Shown: positions 7,578 through 10,000 of the stretch, in pieces | How positions within the stretch are numbered: position 1 is the stretch's first letter | How the letters are laid out: every line of letters starts with the position of its first letter | Notes under the pieces: model-generated | Told to the model about the DNA's origin: nothing | The model's database searches: none | What the model saw: only the letters and a program-made list of their open reading frames with translations | Made by a program: the position numbers and the translations under genes | Assembly (NCBI GenBank): GCA_009663005.1 | Contig: CM018892.1 | Location: forward strand, 7,674,602-7,684,601 | Source of the DNA: Actinidia chinensis | Taxonomy: Eukaryota; Streptophyta; Magnoliopsida; Ericales; Actinidiaceae | DNA length: 10,000 nt | Direction of reading: 5' to 3'

Positions 7578-8521
7578 AAACTTGATTCGCTTCCAGAAGT
7601 GAATTCTTTACCACAAGTGTACGGGTCCCAAAGAGTAATAAACCGATAATCCGGTATCGTTCTCTCCCAATGGACCTAGCTAATATAAGCTGTAGCCTCA
7701 AACTCACCTATCTACTCGGATCAACTAGAATTTATGAATGAACCTAAAAAATAAAAAAAACAGAAATAAAAACTCTTGTGTTTGGTTTGCTTGATTTTTA
7801 AACAAATCAAATTAAAAAAATATAAAAATGAATTTAAATTTAAGAAAAACAACTCAAAATCTTGATCAATCAATTAGGTTTCTTTCTTCTCTCGTAATTC
7901 CCATGACGCTTCTTCAACTCAACTCCTTCGACACAATCGCGGGTCCTCGGATTCGGTAAGATTTAGATTTTAAAAACAATGTTCTTTCAAAATCTTTACT
8001 TCTTGCAAACAAATATAATGAACCCAACTCACGCAAAACGTTTACAGAAGGACGTATATACTGAGCCACAATTCATATATAAACAGTTACTTAAGAATAA
8101 ATCTGATTGTTATAACAAGGCCGTGCAATCATCGATTCGCATCACAAGATGTTTATCGAACATATAGAACTCCCCAGTTTTCGAAAGTATCTAACGAAAA
8201 CAAGAAGAAAGACAAAATCAGAAAACATAATCGGTGATATTAAATTTACCTCCATTGTTTATCCTTAAATCCCCAATCACCTTCACAATCAATCCCAAGT
8301 TGGGAAATCTAGCCAAGGCATGCTAACAAAAGCAAATAAATAAAAATCGAAAACAGTACTTTATTAGAAATTGACTTGAAATTGATAAAATATTAAAACT
8401 TTTACAAAAATAAAATAATAAAGGCCTAAGAATAATATGAACCTAGCTAAAAAGAAGGACTGAAAGAAACCTAAACTAAAGCATCCTCTCAGCATCTTTC
8501 GGTGAATAAGAGCATAAGGAA

Positions 8522-8529
8522 TATTTATA
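8522..8529 (-). promoter_or_regulatory. TATA box in the 5' LTR
   Basis: Minus-strand TATAAATA occurs at the equivalent position to 4078-4085 in the other LTR, with a shared TTTGTATTGC upstream. Transcription would run left toward the primer site. About 440 bp of U3 lie upstream, and no known enhancer motif is claimed. Confidence 0.65.
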
Positions 8530-8793
8530 GCAATACAAATTAGAATCCTAATAGGATTATTAGGAACTTCAAAACTTCCCTAATCTTCCCGTACGTTGTA
8601 TCTCATTTTTGGACCACTTTTAAGATAATCAGCCAATGCCTATTAAGATAATAAATTGTAGCCCTTTTAAAAATCTATTTCCAACGCGTCAAAAAATCGA
8701 GTTCAATAAGACATCGGAGTAAAGTTATGGCCCAAATTCCCGAGACTTTGGATTTTTTCACTTTCCGCTCTCGCACTTTCGACTGTAACAAAG

Positions 8794-8807
8794 AGAGTTC
8801 GAACTCT
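8794..8807. repeat. 14-bp palindrome, 5' LTR copy
   Basis: AGAGTTCGAACTCT is identical to 4347-4360. It lies in U3, about 270 bp upstream of the TATA box in element sense. Its identity in both LTRs shows it was in the active element. Confidence 0.7.
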
Positions 8808-8971
8808 TAGTTAATTTGTTGCCCACTTTTGCCTTTTTCCTCATCATTAACTGCAATAAACTCGACATCACTATAAGTACGAAACATGATAAAAAGATAT
8901 AATTACACTAAATTGGGCCAACTTAGGTCGGTTAATGGCGTTTGGACTACAATTCATGTAGTAACAATTCA

Positions 8972-8976
8972 ATCAA
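8972..8976. repeat. Target site duplication, right copy (ATCAA)
   Basis: This directly follows the terminal CA of the 5' LTR and matches 3125-3129. The outer pol reading resumes immediately to the right of it. Confidence 0.75.
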
Positions 8977-10000
8977 CCGTTTCTTCAAACTCTTGACAAC
9001 TGTCTTCACAGCCCTATCCCACTTGTAAGTCACGTGTTTTTCGAGTCAATCTGTCAGTGGTGTCGCTATTCGTGAAAGTCCTTGCACAAATCGTCTGTCA
9101 TACCCGGCGCAAGTCCCAAAAAGCCTTCTGATCTCTATGCAATTGTGTTGGGTTCGTAGCCAATTCACAACAGGTTCATTTTCCTGTGGTTCGACAAAAT
9201 TCCTCTTTGAAATGATTGTCCCAAAAAGGCAATACTCGAAAGCCAAAACTCACCTTTTTGAACTTGGAAAAAGTTTCTCTACCCTTAACATTGCAAAGCT
9301 ATCGTAGATGTCTCTCATGGTCCTCATTATCTTAGACTAAATGAGGATGGTGCGGCAATAAAGGACTATAATAATAAAACTACATCGTCGAGGTGAGACT
9401 TGAATCGACGATTCATTTGATCCATTAAAGCTTGCGTGGGCATTGGTTTAATCAAATTGCATCACTCAGAATTCGTAGTGTCACCATAGCGTGTACGGAA
9501 TGCGCTTTTGGGTATAAATCCTCTGGCTTATCCTCATTTATAGTGATAGCCCTGACCGAAGATCTTCTTAGAAAATCTTGGGCAACCTGATTTTTGGTCA
9601 ATAAATCGTCGATTCCGGGATAAAGGATACTTATTCTTTTTGTGACTCGATTCAACAATTCTCTATAATCGATGCCATCTCTGGATCGTACTGGCTTTTT
9701 TCACAAACAAAACTGGAGGCAACACCCCAAGGTGAGGTCACTTCGTCGGAATAAAAGCCTTATCAACACAACTCTTGAAGCTGAAGCGTTACTCTTTCAA
9801 TTCGATTGTGCCATTCTGTATGGTACCCTTCGAAATTGAAGTGGTACCCGAACTAATCACTGGTGATCCAATTCTCTATCGGAGCAATTCAACAAGATCA
9901 TCTGGAAATACGGAAGAAATTCTTTCACACAACTATGATATCGATGGATGATCTCTTTTGGGTGTGCAATCCTATATGGATGCAAAGTAACCTTGGCCAT
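8972..10000 (-). pseudogene. Reverse transcriptase (remnant, upstream part of outer pol)
   Basis: This enzyme would copy element RNA to DNA. Right to left on the minus strand the conserved blocks appear in order: ISSGTTSISKG near the start, PPVLFVKK, IDYREL, YPGIDDLL, ITINEDKPED, VMQFD.TNAHASF, HLDDVV, then DHERHLR, KFKK, DPQ/EPQ, RRFVQGLSRIATPLTD and a KWDRAVK...KKRL stretch. All match Ty3/gypsy reverse transcriptase of the Tekay/Del kind. Where the catalytic Y/F-x-DD should follow HLDDVV the frame reads LLL then a stop, so the active site is lost. Frameshifts separate most blocks. The reading ends at the nested insertion and continues at 3124. Confidence 0.93.

Larger units (their letters stand above)
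3131..8971 (-). mobile_element. Inner non-autonomous LTR retrotransposon (Tat/Athila-like)
   Basis: Two LTRs flank a 3 kb interior, inserted into the outer element's pol with a probable 5-bp duplication. A tRNA-Asp-type primer site lies left of the right-hand LTR. A TTTGCTAG-GGA-CTAGCAAA hairpin and an AAGTTGGG purine motif lie right of the left-hand LTR. From general knowledge, tRNA-Asp priming and this pre-polypurine motif are typical of plant Tat/Athila/Ogre elements. The interior has a degraded gag-like segment and no visible protease, reverse transcriptase, RNase H or integrase. An autonomous relative would be much longer, so this is a large non-autonomous derivative that must have used enzymes in trans. 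Confidence 0.88.
7583..8971 (-). repeat. 5' LTR of the inner element
   Basis: This is the direct repeat partner of 3131-4544. It begins TGATTCGCT beside the primer site and ends CAATTCA before the ATCAA target duplication. In element sense, U3 with the TATA box is on the right (about 8530-8971) and R/U5 on the left. It would have been the promoter LTR. It lacks the G13 run of its partner. Confidence 0.93.
1129..10000 (-). mobile_element. Outer Ty3/gypsy chromovirus remnant, interrupted and partial
   Basis: The internal pol region of a Ty3/gypsy element runs right to left and is split by the nested element at 3131-8971. The domain order is reverse transcriptase (8972-10000), RNase H (about 2700-3124), integrase (about 1160-2480), then the polypurine tract and LTR start. 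The integrase-last order is diagnostic of Ty3/gypsy. A GPF-type integrase C-terminus followed by a degraded RNHKMEESTW-like tail points to a chromovirus with a Tekay/Del-type chromodomain. The gag, protease and 5' LTR would lie beyond 10000. Frameshifts occur every few tens of codons, so it is a dead copy. The clade call is from motif recognition, not a tree. Confidence 0.9.

Noticed and set aside
7979..8167. A 62-codon plus-strand frame within the right LTR
   Set aside because: It is not open in the matching part of the left LTR and is antisense to the element.
3131..8971. Long direct repeats as a segmental duplication or as two solo LTRs
   Set aside because: The primer site beside one repeat, the hairpin and purine tract beside the other, and the matching target duplication fit one complete LTR element.

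Overview
This is AT-rich plant repeat DNA, almost certainly from a flowering plant. It holds no intact cellular gene, no tRNA or rRNA gene and no CRISPR. Nearly everything recognisable is decayed LTR retrotransposon, and the main structure is one element nested inside another, both on the minus strand.

Outer element (left end near 1029-1115, pol remnants at 1116-3124 and 8972-10000, 5' part beyond the window): a Ty3/gypsy element. Reading right to left on the minus strand, reverse transcriptase comes first, then, after the nested insertion, RNase H, the integrase zinc-binding domain, the integrase core, the integrase C-terminal module with a chromodomain-like tail, a polypurine tract and the start of the 3' LTR. 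The order and motifs fit a plant chromovirus of the Tekay/Del type. Every domain is broken by frameshifts and stops.

Inner element (3131-8971, about 5.8 kb): two direct repeats of about 1.4 kb (3131-4544 and 7583-8971) are its LTRs. A tRNA-Asp-type primer binding site next to the right-hand LTR fixes minus-strand orientation, so the right LTR is the 5' LTR. The ends are TG...CA, with a probable ATCAA target duplication. It lies inside the outer pol between the reverse transcriptase and RNase H parts. The 3 kb interior has no recognisable protease, reverse transcriptase or integrase. It has a degraded gag-like segment with three tandem copies of about 125 bp, each carrying a zinc-knuckle-like motif, then long low-complexity DNA, a perfect stem-loop and a weak polypurine tract. 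It looks like a non-autonomous, gag-only relative of the Tat/Athila (Ogre-like) lineage that needed enzymes from another element.

Left flank (1-1028): no gene. It has two G-boxes, a duplicated GA repeat and a strongly pyrimidine-rich block, some of which may be the rest of the outer 3' LTR.

The two inner LTRs, and the outer pol compared with its family, differ largely by single-base insertions and deletions. This may be old decay, but it could partly be consensus error in the assembly. I found no new cellular system; the most interesting object is the non-autonomous inner element with its triplicated zinc-knuckle segment.
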